This document shows positions 28,921 to 38,919 of a stretch of DNA of 64,000 nucleotides, piece by piece. Under the pieces are notes generated by a model, which was not told the origin of the DNA, searched no databases, and worked only from the letters and a program-made list of their open reading frames with translations. The DNA comes from Vagococcus jeotgali (GTDB lineage Bacteria > Bacillota > Bacilli > Lactobacillales > Vagococcaceae), in assembly GCF_035918315.1 (NCBI RefSeq), contig NZ_CP142146.1, forward strand, positions 1,054,001 through 1,118,000, given 5' to 3'. A program made the translations under genes and the position numbers. The first letter of the stretch is position 1; every line of letters begins with the position of its first letter.

Positions 28921-30087
28921 TTAGAATTGTCTTGTGTACTCACGATAGTTTTTTATCTCAACAACTAATCTTTCAAATGAATCATGGTCAAATTTATCTA
29001 AAATAGCTTTAGCAACTTCAATTGCAACCATAGCTTCAGCGATAACACAAGCAGCTGGTACAGCTGAGCTGTCTGAGCGCTCTACGCTTGCTTTATAAAT
29101 TTCCTTTGTATCAATATCAACTGATTCTAAGGGTTTGTATAAAGTAGGGATAGGCTTCATCACTCCGCGAATAACAAGAGGCATACCGTTAGTCATCCCA
29201 CCTTCAAATCCACCTAGATGATTACTTTTTCTTGTATATCCTGTTGACTTGTCCCAAATAATTTCATCCATAACTTCACTGCCAAGTTGTCTAGCAACTT
29301 CAAAACCCATACCAAACTCAACACCTTTAAAAGCATTAATACTGACGATAGCTTGGGCTATTTTACCATCTAATTTGCTATCCCACTGATTATAACTTCC
29401 TAAACCTATGGGAACACCACCGACAATAACTTCTACAACCCCACCGATTGTGTTACCAGCTTTTTTAGTCTCATCAATTTTTTCCTTCATAGCTTTTTCA
29501 GTTGTTAAATCAACACACCTCACTTCTGAGGATTCGGCTAACCTTTTGATTTCTTGAATACTCATATTTTCTGGGACATAACCTTTGACTCCACCTATTT
29601 CTAAAACATGACCTACTACATCTATGTCTATGTGTGATAAAAGTTGTTTACATATAGCACCTATTGCCACACGCATAGTTGTTTCTCTAGCAGATGAACG
29701 TTCCAAAACATTACGTAAATCTCGGTGTCCATATTTAATGCCACCGACTAAATCAGCATGACCTGGTCTTGGTTTTGACACTCGTCTCATTTTTTTCATT
29801 TTATCGGGAACATCTTCAACACCCATGACACTCTCCCAATTTTTAAAATCATCATTATTAACGACTAAAGTTACTGGAGATCCAAGTGTTTGACCATGCC
29901 TAATTCCTGAAGTGATTTCTATAGTATCTGTTTCGATTAACATACGCCCGCCTCGGCCATATCCACCCTGACGTCTTTTAAGTTCGTGATTTATCTCTTC
30001 AATAGAAATTGGCATCCCCGCTGGTAAACCTTCAATAATAGCTGTGAGTTGCGGCCCGTGAGATTCACCTGATGTCATATAGCGCAT
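28921..30087 (-). CDS. aroC: Chorismate synthase
   Basis: Converts EPSP to chorismate using reduced FMN. The 388-residue protein has the three family signatures: [21 protein letters not shown] and the RSDSSAVPA stretch. It is in the middle of the aro operon. Confidence 0.96.
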   Translation of the reverse strand: MRYMTSGESHGPQLTAIIEGLPAGMPISIEEINHELKRRQGGYGRGGRMLIETDTIEITSGIRHGQTLGSPVTLVVNNDDFKNWESVMGVEDVPDKMKKMRRVSKPRPGHADLVGGIKYGHRDLRNVLERSSARETTMRVAIGAICKQLLSHIDIDVVGHVLEIGGVKGYVPENMSIQEIKRLAESSEVRCVDLTTEKAMKEKIDETKKAGNTIGGVVEVIVGGVPIGLGSYNQWDSKLDGKIAQAIVSINAFKGVEFGMGFEVARQLGSEVMDEIIWDKSTGYTRKSNHLGGFEGGMTNGMPLVIRGVMKPIPTLYKPLESVDIDTKEIYKASVERSDSSAVPAACVIAEAMVAIEVAKAILDKFDHDSFERLVVEIKNYREYTRQF

Positions 30088-30102
30088 GTTGCATTCTCCT
30101 TT

Positions 30103-31161
30103 TTATAAATAATCTTTAAATTTGCTTAGTGGTATTTCCTTCACATAAGCCATACCAATTTCATGTAATAACACTATTTTTATACGATCACCTGTGACTT
30201 TTTTATCATGTAAAATAACATCATACAATCTCTTTGAATTAATGGTTGGTAATTGTATTGGTAAACCAAACTTTGTAAGTAGTTCTGCCAAAGCCGTACT
30301 CGTTTTATGACCCATGTTATGCAATAGTTCATTTTGTCTTGTTATTGTTACCATACCAATTGATACAGCCTCACCATGTGTCACAACACCATAACCTTTA
30401 ATTTGTTCAATCCCATGAGCAATTGTATGTCCAAAATTTAACAGCAAACGCTCTCCGTGGTCAAATTCATCTGCTATAACAGCCGATTTTTTTATTTGAC
30501 AGCACTCATAAATCAACTCATCAGCAACAAGAATACAATCATCTAAACTCTCTAGCTTGCCTAACTTGTCCCAAAGCCTTTTGCTTTTAATAGCAGCGCT
30601 TTTAATTATTTCAGCCAAGCCTTCTTGAATACGCCTGCTATCTAAAGTATTTAAAGTCAACGGATCAATAAATACAGCATCTGGCTGGTAAAAAGTTCCT
30701 ATTAAATTTTTAGCAAAAGTCGTGTTTACTGCTGTTTTACCACCGATGCTACTATCTACCTGGGCTAGGAGTGTCGTTGGTATTTGAATAAAAGATATAC
30801 CCCGCATATAAGTTGATGCTACAAAGCCAGCTAAATCACCTACAACACCACCACCAAGTGCGATGATACCATCAGACCTGGACATATTAATTTGGGCTAA
30901 ATATTCGTATATGGCACTTGCCTGATCTAAAGATTTGCTATTCTCTCCTGGTACAACGGAAAAAATATAAACATCAAATCCTGATTTCTCTAAACTTTCT
31001 TTAACTTCTCTACCGTACAAGGAATCCACTAATTCATCTGTTATGACGACAACTTTTCTATCTCCCCAGATACTTAGCACTCTTTCGCCAATTGAAGATA
31101 AACAATCTTTTTCAATAAGTAAATCATATTGATGATGAGATAAGTCTACTGAAATATTCAT
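30103..31161 (-). CDS. aroB: 3-dehydroquinate synthase
   Basis: Cyclises DAHP to 3-dehydroquinate with NAD and a metal ion. A 352-residue protein with GGGVVGDLAGFVASTYMRG and GGKTAVN; the metal ligands are in the E of EGLAEIIK and the histidines of NFGHTIAHGIE and THGEAVSIG. Second step of the pathway. Confidence 0.96.
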   Translation of the reverse strand: MNISVDLSHHQYDLLIEKDCLSSIGERVLSIWGDRKVVVITDELVDSLYGREVKESLEKSGFDVYIFSVVPGENSKSLDQASAIYEYLAQINMSRSDGIIALGGGVVGDLAGFVASTYMRGISFIQIPTTLLAQVDSSIGGKTAVNTTFAKNLIGTFYQPDAVFIDPLTLNTLDSRRIQEGLAEIIKSAAIKSKRLWDKLGKLESLDDCILVADELIYECCQIKKSAVIADEFDHGERLLLNFGHTIAHGIEQIKGYGVVTHGEAVSIGMVTITRQNELLHNMGHKTSTALAELLTKFGLPIQLPTINSKRLYDVILHDKKVTGDRIKIVLLHEIGMAYVKEIPLSKFKDYL

Positions 31162-31172
31162 AAATTTAACTC

Positions 31173-32207
31173 CTATATATCATTTTGAATGGGCTTAATA
31201 GTTTTCATCGTATCACTTAACACGTCGACCTGAGCCATCATATTTAAATAACGCTTTTCATTTAATGATTGTTGACCATCTGACCACGCTTTTTGAGGTT
31301 CTGGATGAATTTCAACAATCATCCCTGAAGCTCCTGAAGCCACACCTGCCAAAGCCATCGGTGCCACATAATCCCACTCACCAACACCATGAGAAGGGTC
31401 AACAATAATTGGAAAATGACTTAATTTTTGAATGACAGGAACAGCACTTAAATCAAAAGTATTTCGAGTCGCAGTTTCATAGGTGCGTATACCACGCTCA
31501 ACGAAGATTATATTAAAATTACCCTCAGCAACAATATACTCAGCCGCATTTAACCACTCATCAATCGTTCCAGCAATACCACGCTTTAAGGCAACAGGCA
31601 TGCCTGTTTTACCAACGGCTTGCAGTAATTTGAAATTTTGCATATTTCTAGCCCCAATTTGTAAAATATCTGTATATCTTGCAACCAGAGGTAAATTAGC
31701 CTCATCCATTACCTCAGTAATAACTTTTAACCCGTAGTGATCTGCAGCTTTTCTAATATAAATTAAGCCCTCTTCTCCTAAACCTTGAAAGGCATATGGT
31801 GAGGTTCTTGGCTTAAAGGCTCCGCCACGTAGCACTTTAGCGCCACCTTCTTTAGCAATTCTAGCACACTCCATAATTTGTTCTTGACTCTCAATAGAGC
31901 ATGGACCTGCCATAGTAATAAAAGGTTCATTACCACCAATTTTTAATCCAGACACATTGACAATAGAATCGTCAGCTTTAAAATCACGACTGGTCAATTT
32001 ATAAGAATTTTGAGTATGCACAACGTGAGACACTGATTCATACCTTTCAAAAGGAACATCTTTAATTAAACGCGTGTCTCCAATTATACTAATGATAATC
32101 TGCTCGTCCCCTCTAATAACATGATAAGGAAAACCTTCTGATTTGATTCTGTCCTGAACTGCCTTTATTTCTGAGCTTTCTGCTTGTTCTTCCATTATTA
32201 TGATCAT
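31173..32207 (-). CDS. aroF: 3-deoxy-7-phosphoheptulonate synthase
   Basis: Joins PEP and erythrose-4-phosphate, the first committed step. The 344-residue protein is a type I-beta DAHP synthase: an N-terminal ferredoxin-like regulatory part (~1-75, which in relatives gives feedback control by aromatic amino acids) and the barrel with AGPCSIES, KPRTSPYAFQG and DPSHGVG. It overlaps the aroE stop by ATGA. No separate chorismate mutase domain is seen. Confidence 0.94.
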   Translation of the reverse strand: MIIIMEEQAESSEIKAVQDRIKSEGFPYHVIRGDEQIIISIIGDTRLIKDVPFERYESVSHVVHTQNSYKLTSRDFKADDSIVNVSGLKIGGNEPFITMAGPCSIESQEQIMECARIAKEGGAKVLRGGAFKPRTSPYAFQGLGEEGLIYIRKAADHYGLKVITEVMDEANLPLVARYTDILQIGARNMQNFKLLQAVGKTGMPVALKRGIAGTIDEWLNAAEYIVAEGNFNIIFVERGIRTYETATRNTFDLSAVPVIQKLSHFPIIVDPSHGVGEWDYVAPMALAGVASGASGMIVEIHPEPQKAWSDGQQSLNEKRYLNMMAQVDVLSDTMKTIKPIQNDI

Positions 32208-33100
32208 GATGTTGACCCCTCTTTGTATAGTTTTCTCTTCACTGTCTCTTCAATATTACTTACTGACATATCACTACCAGTCCATATGTTAAAAGCCTCA
32301 GCTGCTTGATACAAAAGTATACCTAAACCGTTTATTGTGTGACAGCCTCTTTTTTTAGCTCCCTTTAGAAAAAGAGTTTCTTGTGGTTGATAAATCAAAT
32401 CAACTACTACTTGGTTTTTCTCTAAAATGGACAAGTCATTAATCGGCATCGCTTCTTCTAAATGTCCCATTCCAATATTTGTACAATTCACAATAATATC
32501 ACTGTTTTTTATTTTATGATTCAGATTTAAATGATCTTCATAAGGAAAAACACGAATAGGAATATGACATTTTTCTGACATACCTTTAAAATAGTTACAT
32601 ACTTCTTGAAAAGTTCTATTTTTTCTTTTAAAAATGATAATCTCTTTAACATGATTTTGACACAGCTGGTAAGCAACTGCTTTAGAGGCACCACCTGCAC
32701 CTAGTAAAACCACTCGTTGATTAGCAAGCTGTATATTCTCTGCTTCTAAACTCCTAACAAATCCAATACCATCTGTGTTGTATCCAATTAACACATCATC
32801 TCGGTTCAAAATAGTATTAATTGCTCCTATAAACTCAGCTTCTGGCGATAACTCATCCATATAACTTAAGGCTTTTTCTTTATACGGCATTGAAAGATTA
32901 AGACCACCTATATTTAAAGCTTGAATACTCTTCATAGCAGCATCAAACTCATTTGGCTCTACATCAAAAGCTAAATACCTAGCATCAATATCATTGTCTA
33001 AAAATGATTGATTATGTAAAAATGGTGACAAGCTATGCTTAATCGGATGAGCAAAAATACCATAAAGTTGTGTTCTACCACCTATTTTTTGTGTTTCCAT
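32204..33100 (-). CDS. aroE: Shikimate dehydrogenase
   Basis: Reduces 3-dehydroshikimate with NADPH. The 298-residue protein has the substrate motif FAHPIKHSLSPFLHN, catalytic lysine in LNLSMPYKEKAL and the nucleotide fold VVLLGAGGASKAVAY. First gene of the aro operon, following the attenuator-like leader. Confidence 0.94.
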   Translation of the reverse strand: METQKIGGRTQLYGIFAHPIKHSLSPFLHNQSFLDNDIDARYLAFDVEPNEFDAAMKSIQALNIGGLNLSMPYKEKALSYMDELSPEAEFIGAINTILNRDDVLIGYNTDGIGFVRSLEAENIQLANQRVVLLGAGGASKAVAYQLCQNHVKEIIIFKRKNRTFQEVCNYFKGMSEKCHIPIRVFPYEDHLNLNHKIKNSDIIVNCTNIGMGHLEEAMPINDLSILEKNQVVVDLIYQPQETLFLKGAKKRGCHTINGLGILLYQAAEAFNIWTGSDMSVSNIEETVKRKLYKEGSTS

Positions 33101-33120
33101 TTATTTATCCTATCACCTTT

Positions 33121-33295
33121 CCATAAAAAAACGACGATTTATGAGAAAAAACTTCTCTCACACTATCGTCGTTAAAAACTTAAACTCTATCACAAAGTAA
33201 TATTTAATTAACTAACCCTTTAACGACCTGTCAAGTCTTACTTTGCCTACTACTATTTACTTTAATAACTGTCTTTATCAAAGATTATATGATTG
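33121..33295 (-). promoter_or_regulatory. Structured attenuator-like leader of the aro operon
   Basis: About 190 nt separate the promoter from aroE. The transcript ends in a strong terminator: stem AACGACGAT/ATCGTCGTT (33165-33173 with 33130-33138) with an inner TGAGA/TCTCA stem and seven T. Upstream, GTCGTTAAA (33219-33227) is complementary over nine bases to TTTAACGAC (33168-33176), which overlaps the terminator's 5' arm, so the two pairings exclude each other. A further pairing, CAAAGTAA (33238-33245) with TTACTTTG (33193-33200), encloses the antiterminator strand. No T-box motif and no leader peptide rich in aromatic codons were found. A ligand or protein sensor is inference. Confidence 0.7.
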
Positions 33296-33300
33296 CTAAA

Positions 33301-33329
33301 ATTATAGCTATAAAATCAAGCTATGTCAA
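33301..33329 (-). promoter_or_regulatory. Promoter of the aro operon
   Basis: Perfect TTGACA (33324-33329), a 17-bp spacer and perfect TATAAT (33301-33306). Confidence 0.92.
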
Positions 33330-33368
33330 ACACGACCTACATTTTAGCCATAGGAAACCAATAAAAAA

Positions 33369-33389
33369 AGCACTCTTTAAGAGTGCTTT
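33369..33389 (-). terminator. Terminator of efp
   Basis: The stem AAGCACTCTT / AAGAGTGCTT is followed by seven T on the minus strand, directly after the efp stop codon. Confidence 0.9.
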
Positions 33390-33394
33390 CATAA

Positions 33395-33955
33395 TTATTT
33401 TGCACGGCGAACATAGTCACCATTTGACGTGTTGATTTCTAGTTTTTCTCCTGTTTCAATAAAGTCAGGAACACTTACAACTAAACCTGTCTCCATCACT
33501 GCTGGTTTACCAGAGCCTGACACAGTAGCTCCTTTAATTGAAGGTTGAGTTTCAGCAACTGTCAAAATAACTGTTGTTGGTAAAGAAACACCTACAACTT
33601 CTGATTCGTAAAATTGAATTGATACTTCCATATTATCCAATAAGAATTTTAATTCTTCTTTAATAACTTCAACTGGAATTTCATATTGTTCATACGTCGT
33701 TAAATCCATAAAAGTAGCTACATCATCTTGAATATATAGATATTGAACATCTTTTGTATCAATATGTGCTTTTTTTACTTTTTCATCAGGTCTCATAGTT
33801 GTTTCAGTAGTTGCACCTGAGCGTAGATCTTTTAATTTCATACGCATAACTGTATTACCTTTACCTGGCTTATGATGACTAGCATCTAAAACTTTAATTA
33901 GTTTACCATCTTTTTCAAATGTCATTCCTGCTCTTAAATCTCCAACTGATATCAT
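33395..33955 (-). CDS. efp: Elongation factor P
   Basis: Relieves ribosome stalling at polyproline. The 186-residue protein has the modification-loop region [15 protein letters not shown] with lysine at the tip, as in Firmicutes EF-P. AAGGGAG precedes the start. It is monocistronic with its own terminator. Confidence 0.96.
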   Translation of the reverse strand: MISVGDLRAGMTFEKDGKLIKVLDASHHKPGKGNTVMRMKLKDLRSGATTETTMRPDEKVKKAHIDTKDVQYLYIQDDVATFMDLTTYEQYEIPVEVIKEELKFLLDNMEVSIQFYESEVVGVSLPTTVILTVAETQPSIKGATVSGSGKPAVMETGLVVSVPDFIETGEKLEINTSNGDYVRRAK

Positions 33956-34174
33956 TTGGCATATCTCCCTTATCTTTTCTACACTTCATAATATCATAAA
34001 ATAAGAAAGAGGGAAACTTTCAACTTTAAAATATCAATCTAGTAAAGATAAGTAATATAGGTGACAATAAAATTTCCTTAATTTTCGAACTGATATTTAG
34101 TAAAAATGGAAGTTTGTATGATATTATTTTATATATAAATTACTTTCTCGCAAGAGATAATTGGAGGATTATGT

Positions 34175-34753
34175 ATGAAACATATCAAATTAGTTAGTAT
34201 TCTGAGTTTAACTTTATTGACACTTGGAGCTTGTGGAGCTTCAAATCAAGAAGGGACAGATACAAATACAAAACAAGAAACAACGAGTAAAGAATCTAAT
34301 AATGACGATAAAAAGGCTGTCAAAGACATAAAAAAAACCACTTTCAATACAAATGATTCTAAAGAGTTAAAAACAAATGCTTATAACATAAAAATTACAG
34401 ATCATAAAGTTATCCCAGCAGGAGAAGAAGGTAATGAGTACGGTAAAGAAGCGATTATTGCTTTTTGGTATGAAACAACAGCTTCTAAAGATGAAGATGA
34501 AAGTGATAATTTAACACCTATGAAGGCCTGGATGTCTAGTTTTATAGCAACACAAGGAAAAGACAAAAATTTAAGTATCGCACCTTTGAATGATGACAGT
34601 TTTGATGAAACTCAAAAAGAAACCATTAAACCTGGTGAAACCATTAAAGGAGCTACTGCATATAAATTGATTAATGAAGAGACTCCAGTTGAACTGACAG
34701 CTCAGAATATCTCTGGAGAAACATTTGGCTCTCTAACCTTTGATGTCAAATAG
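34175..34753 (+). CDS. DUF5067-type lipoprotein
   Basis: A 192-residue exported protein: signal peptide (KHIKLVSILSLTLLTLGAC) with a lipobox ending at Cys20, then a Ser/Thr/Asp/Lys-rich linker (~21-60) and a compact beta domain (NAYNIKITDHKVIPAGEEG ... SGETFGSLTFDV) in the style of DUF5067/DUF4352 proteins. TGGAGGA precedes the ATG. It stands alone on the plus strand. Function unknown; such proteins often have immunoglobulin-like folds at the cell surface. Confidence 0.78.
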   Translation: MKHIKLVSILSLTLLTLGACGASNQEGTDTNTKQETTSKESNNDDKKAVKDIKKTTFNTNDSKELKTNAYNIKITDHKVIPAGEEGNEYGKEAIIAFWYETTASKDEDESDNLTPMKAWMSSFIATQGKDKNLSIAPLNDDSFDETQKETIKPGETIKGATAYKLINEETPVELTAQNISGETFGSLTFDVK

Positions 34754-34825
34754 GATATTAAATAACTTTTTATCTCATATTCTTCATTATTCCAAAATAT
34801 CTACTACTCATTAATAAATTAAAAA

Positions 34826-34860
34826 AACACTTGCTAAACATTGATATGATAGCAAGTGTT
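34826..34860. terminator. Bidirectional terminator between the lipoprotein gene and glnA
   Basis: The stem AACACTTGCTA / TAGCAAGTGTT has T7 on the plus strand and a long A/T run on the other, so it can serve both convergent genes. Confidence 0.88.
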
Positions 34861-34867
34861 TTTTTAA

Positions 34868-36205
34868 TTAATACATCTCTAAATATTGCTGACGTTCCCA
34901 CTCAGATACTTGCTGACGGTAAGCATCCCATTCCATACGTTTTGATTCAATAAAATTATTATAAATATGAGAACCAAGTGCTTCTTCTACAACTTTATCT
35001 TTTCTCATAGCTTTTACTGCATTATGTAGGGTTGATGGTAGATCTGTGATTTGAGCCTCTGCGCGCTCTTCTTCTGTCATCACATAAATATTACGATCCA
35101 CAGCTTTTGGTGGCGTTAACTGACGCTTTACCCCATCAAGCCCTGACTCAAGAAGTACCGCCATAGCAAGATAAGGATTAGCTGTCGGGTCAACAGAACG
35201 TAACTCTAAACGAGTAGACATCCCTCTTGAACTTGGAACACGAACTAAAGGTGATCTATTTTTCCCACTCCATGCCACATAGACCGGTGCCTCATATCCT
35301 GGAACCAAACGTTTATATGAATTAACAATTGGATTACAAACAGCAGTATACCCTCTAGCATGCTCTAAAAGCCCACCTAGGAAATGATAAGCTGTTTGAC
35401 TTAATTCTCCTTCACCATTTGGATCATAAAAAGCATTACCATCAGAATTAAACAAAGACATATTGATATGCATTCCACTACCAGCAATACCATACAACGG
35501 TTTTGGCATAAATGTTGCGTGTAACCCATGTTTTCTAGCAATAGTACGAACGACTAATTCAAAGGTTTGAATATTATCGCAAGCTTCAATCGCATCAGCA
35601 TATTTAAAATCAATTTCATGCTGACCAGGAGCGCACTCATGATGACTTGCTTCAACTTCAAATCCTAAGCTCTCTAATTCTAGCACGATATCACGACGAC
35701 AGTTCTCTCCTAAGTCAATCGGTGCATAATCAAAATAACCACCTTGATCATTTAATTTATTCGTTGGTTGTCCATCTTCATCTAACTTAAATAGGAAAAA
35801 TTCTGGTTCTGGCCCAATGTTAAATTCAGTGAAACCTAATTCTTCCATCTCTTTCATCACGCGTTTTAAATTACTTCTAGGATCTCCCTTAAAAGGTTTA
35901 CCATCAGTTCCGTACACATCACAAATTAGTCTTGCAACTTTTCCTTTTTCACTCTCCCACGGGAATACCATCCAAGTTGAGACATCTGGGTATAGGTACA
36001 TATCGCTTTCTTCAATACGGACAAACCCTTCAATAGATGAACCATCAAACATCATTTTATTATCTAATACTTTATCTATTTGACTGATCGGTACCTCAAC
36101 ATTTTTTAAACGTCCTAAAATATCTGTAAACATTAGTCTTAAAAACCTAACATTTTCTTGCTCAGCAACTTGCTTAATTTGTTCCTTTGTTGAATACTTT
36201 TTCAT
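34868..36205 (-). CDS. glnA: Glutamine synthetase
   Basis: Makes glutamine from glutamate, ATP and ammonia. A 445-residue type I-alpha enzyme, the Gram-positive short form: [18 protein letters not shown], the ATP-binding [10 protein letters not shown] and [16 protein letters not shown]. No adenylylation tyrosine insert is expected for this class; control is by feedback and GlnR. It is downstream of glnR in one operon. Confidence 0.96.
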   Translation of the reverse strand: MKKYSTKEQIKQVAEQENVRFLRLMFTDILGRLKNVEVPISQIDKVLDNKMMFDGSSIEGFVRIEESDMYLYPDVSTWMVFPWESEKGKVARLICDVYGTDGKPFKGDPRSNLKRVMKEMEELGFTEFNIGPEPEFFLFKLDEDGQPTNKLNDQGGYFDYAPIDLGENCRRDIVLELESLGFEVEASHHECAPGQHEIDFKYADAIEACDNIQTFELVVRTIARKHGLHATFMPKPLYGIAGSGMHINMSLFNSDGNAFYDPNGEGELSQTAYHFLGGLLEHARGYTAVCNPIVNSYKRLVPGYEAPVYVAWSGKNRSPLVRVPSSRGMSTRLELRSVDPTANPYLAMAVLLESGLDGVKRQLTPPKAVDRNIYVMTEEERAEAQITDLPSTLHNAVKAMRKDKVVEEALGSHIYNNFIESKRMEWDAYRQQVSEWERQQYLEMY

Positions 36206-36246
36206 CTTTTCCCGTCCCTTACATATTAAATTTATATTGTTAATTA

Positions 36247-36591
36247 TTAATGAAATTGTTGAGTATCTGTCATGCCACTTTGTTTCATTAAATCACCATA
36301 CAAGGCAATTCGTATTTTCTCCTCTGAGAGCATCTCTTCTTCTCGTTTTTGCTTTTCAAAAAATGATTTTATTTCTTTAATGGTATACCCGTCATCTAAA
36401 AATTCTTTGATGTCTAAAAGTAGGTCGATATCATGTAAAGAAAACAGCCGATTATTGCCATCATTTCTTTTAGGATGTATTAATTTTTGTTCCTCATAAT
36501 ATCTTATCTGTCTTGCTGACAATTCAGTTAACGTCATGACAGAGCCTATTGGAAAAACTGCTTGTTCTCTTTTTAATGCTCTGTTTCTCAT
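36247..36591 (-). CDS. glnR: Nitrogen regulator GlnR
   Basis: A 114-residue MerR-family repressor with a helix-turn-helix ([21 protein letters not shown]), dimerisation helix and a short C-terminal tail that senses feedback-inhibited GlnA. The start [10 protein letters not shown] at 36589-36591 has AAGGGAGAG. It is the first gene of glnRA, behind a GlnR operator. Confidence 0.94.
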   Translation of the reverse strand: MRNRALKREQAVFPIGSVMTLTELSARQIRYYEEQKLIHPKRNDGNNRLFSLHDIDLLLDIKEFLDDGYTIKEIKSFFEKQKREEEMLSEEKIRIALYGDLMKQSGMTDTQQFH

Positions 36592-36655
36592 AATACTCTC
36601 CCTTCTCAAAGGATGAATTTAGCTTATCACGTCAAAAAAAAAAGTCAACAATCCA

Positions 36656-36672
36656 TGTTAGATTATCTAACA
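36656..36672 (-). promoter_or_regulatory. GlnR operator within a larger palindrome
   Basis: TGTTA-N7-TAACA fits the TGTNA-N7-TNACA consensus exactly. It is the centre of a 29-bp palindrome (36650-36678) with perfect 13-base arms. A TTGACT and ten T follow on the minus strand, so the same hairpin may also terminate hflX. Confidence 0.88.
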
Positions 36673-36716
36673 TGGATTGTAACTTTTAATTAAATTTAAT
36701 TTTTATTTAAAATGGT

Positions 36717-37961
36717 CTAGTCTTTATTAGCCAAGACTTCTGGCTCTCCCTTATCCCATTTTTGAATATTTTTAGCATAACCAACCATATGATATTGATT
36801 TGTCTCCTCATTATAATCATAACTTAAAAGTAAAGTATGTTCTTTCAATTGATTAAAATACTGCATATCCCTTGGACTATAGTATAGATTATATTTTGTT
36901 AAAGTTTCCTCTAAAAATGTCACTATATCACGGGTTAGTACTTCCTTATCAGAAGCTTTATTGGCAGATATCAGGCAATTAGGAAATAGAGTTGGGACAA
37001 AAGGTTCTGTTAGTAAATCAGCTTTATTATAGACTGTCAGCATTGGAATATCTTCCATCTCTAAGTCTTTCACTAATTTCATAACGGTTTTTTCTTGTTG
37101 ATCACGATTTTCACTAGTAGCATCTACCACATGTAATAAAATATCCATATTTTTACTTTCTTCAAGTGTTGATTTAAAAGCTTCGATTAACTGGGTTGGT
37201 AAATCTTGAATAAACCCAACTGTATCTGTCAAAGTTGTTTGCATTCCTGTTGGTAATTCCCATTTTTTAGTCAATGGATCAAGTGTGGCAAACAATTTAT
37301 CTTCTGAATAAGTTTTAGCATCTGTTAGTAAATTTAAAATGGTCGATTTTCCAGCATTAGTATAACCAATTAAACCAATTTGTAAAATATCAGCTTCTTT
37401 ACGTTTTTGGCGACTAACTTCTCTATGTTTTTCTAAATCTTTTAATTCGTGCTTGATTGCTGTCATTTTAGATCTAATATGACGACGGTCTGTTTCAAGT
37501 TTTGTCTCCCCTGGACCTTTAGAGCCAATACCAGCGCCAAGACGTGATAAATCTACACCTTGTCCACTTAAGCGTGGTAACATATAACTTAATTGAGCCA
37601 GTTCTACTTGTAGTTGTCCTTCTTTAGATGTTGCTCTTGCAGCAAAGATATCTAAAATTAGTTGAACACGATCTATCACTTTGGCATCAATAACTTCCTC
37701 AATAACTGTTGTTTGACGTGCTGTTAATTTATGGTTAAAAATAACAGTATTGGCTTCTTTTGAAGCAACAAGAGCTTTTAATTCTTCAAGTTTCCCTTTC
37801 CCTAAAATTGTTTTTCTATCAACTGTTTGGCGCTTTTGAGTTAGCATGCCAACCACTTCACCATTAGCAGTTTCTGTTAAATTACCTAATTCTTTCATCG
37901 ATTCATCAAAAAATTGATAGTTCGTCTCTGTTTCTGCTCCAACTAAAATCACTTTTTCCAT
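36717..37961 (-). CDS. hflX: GTPase HflX
   Basis: A ribosome-splitting/rescue GTPase. The 414-residue protein has the N-terminal HflX domain (RLGAGIGSKGPGETKLE and a coiled linker) and a G domain with G1 GYTNAGKST, G3 DTVGFI and G4 NKADL. Located between miaA and glnR. Confidence 0.94.
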   Translation of the reverse strand: MEKVILVGAETETNYQFFDESMKELGNLTETANGEVVGMLTQKRQTVDRKTILGKGKLEELKALVASKEANTVIFNHKLTARQTTVIEEVIDAKVIDRVQLILDIFAARATSKEGQLQVELAQLSYMLPRLSGQGVDLSRLGAGIGSKGPGETKLETDRRHIRSKMTAIKHELKDLEKHREVSRQKRKEADILQIGLIGYTNAGKSTILNLLTDAKTYSEDKLFATLDPLTKKWELPTGMQTTLTDTVGFIQDLPTQLIEAFKSTLEESKNMDILLHVVDATSENRDQQEKTVMKLVKDLEMEDIPMLTVYNKADLLTEPFVPTLFPNCLISANKASDKEVLTRDIVTFLEETLTKYNLYYSPRDMQYFNQLKEHTLLLSYDYNEETNQYHMVGYAKNIQKWDKGEPEVLANKD

Positions 37962-37977
37962 ATAAAAACCTCTCTCT

Positions 37978-38919
37978 TTATCCTTTATACCATGCTTTTA
38001 ATTTTTCTTCTAACCTAGATATTGACTTAGGATATTCAACAAAATTCCACCAGCTAACAGTCATCCGGTTATTAAACCATGTTAACTGTCTTTTAGCATA
38101 TCGCCTAGAATTTTGCTTAACCTGTTGACTAGCTTCTTCCAGATTTATATTTCCTTTAAAATAAGGGAAAAATTCCTTATAGCCAATTCCTTTACTACTT
38201 TGTGTTTCTCCTAAATCGTAAACGAACTTCGCCTCTTCTATCAAACCTGCCTCAATCATCATATCTACACGTTGATTAATTCGTTGATACAATACATCTC
38301 GGTCAGTGTTTAATCCAATCAACATCACATCATAAATACTTTGATCAAGATCTAAAAAATCAACTTTTTGCTGATTGGTGATACTGACACCAGTTAATTC
38401 AATAACTTCTAACGCCCTTAGTACCCGTCTTTGATTGTTAGGATGAATCACTTTGCTAGCTGCAGGGTCCACCTTATCTAATTTTTCCCATAACTCTTGT
38501 TTCGACAAATTTTTAGCTATCATTTCCCATTTGTTTCTAACTAATAATTCTTCATCAGTTATAGTATTTGAACCTAAATTAAAATCATACAAAAGAGCTT
38601 GGATATACAAGCCAGTTCCACCAACGATAATGGGTAACTTTCCCTCTTTGCTTAATCTATCAATAATTTTAGTTGCTTCTTGTTTGAATTCGTAAACAGA
38701 ATAATCTTCTGTTGGCTCAATGATATCAATCAAATGATGTGTCACACCCATGGTTTCTTCTTTGGTAACTTTAGCAGTCCCTATATCTAGACCTCTATAG
38801 ACTTGAAGAGAATCACCACTAATAACTTCACCATTAAAATCTTGAGCTAATTTTACACCTAGTGCTGTTTTCCCAACAGCTGTAGGACCTACAATGACGA
38901 CAACTTGTTGCTTTTCCAT
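37978..38919 (-). CDS. miaA: tRNA dimethylallyltransferase
   Basis: Adds an isopentenyl group to A37 of tRNAs reading UNN codons. The 313-residue protein starts MEKQQVVVIVGPTAVGKTALG at 38917-38919 (GAGGT upstream) with the P-loop GPTAVGKT and the DSLQVYRGLDIGTAK motif. The start lies inside the 3' end of the phosphodiesterase gene (31-bp overlap), so a much longer form is rejected. hflX follows, a common pairing. Confidence 0.94.
   Translation of the reverse strand: MEKQQVVVIVGPTAVGKTALGVKLAQDFNGEVISGDSLQVYRGLDIGTAKVTKEETMGVTHHLIDIIEPTEDYSVYEFKQEATKIIDRLSKEGKLPIIVGGTGLYIQALLYDFNLGSNTITDEELLVRNKWEMIAKNLSKQELWEKLDKVDPAASKVIHPNNQRRVLRALEVIELTGVSITNQQKVDFLDLDQSIYDVMLIGLNTDRDVLYQRINQRVDMMIEAGLIEEAKFVYDLGETQSSKGIGYKEFFPYFKGNINLEEASQQVKQNSRRYAKRQLTWFNNRMTVSWWNFVEYPKSISRLEEKLKAWYKG

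Noticed and set aside
33121-33300. T-box for an aromatic amino acid ahead of aroE
   Set aside because: No TGGNACCGCG-type T-box sequence and no specifier-loop architecture could be found, unlike the clear T-boxes of glyQ and alaS.
33121-33300. Leader-peptide attenuator for the aro operon
   Set aside because: The leader has no ATG; the only weak TTG frame contains no Phe, Tyr or Trp codons and has no ribosome site.
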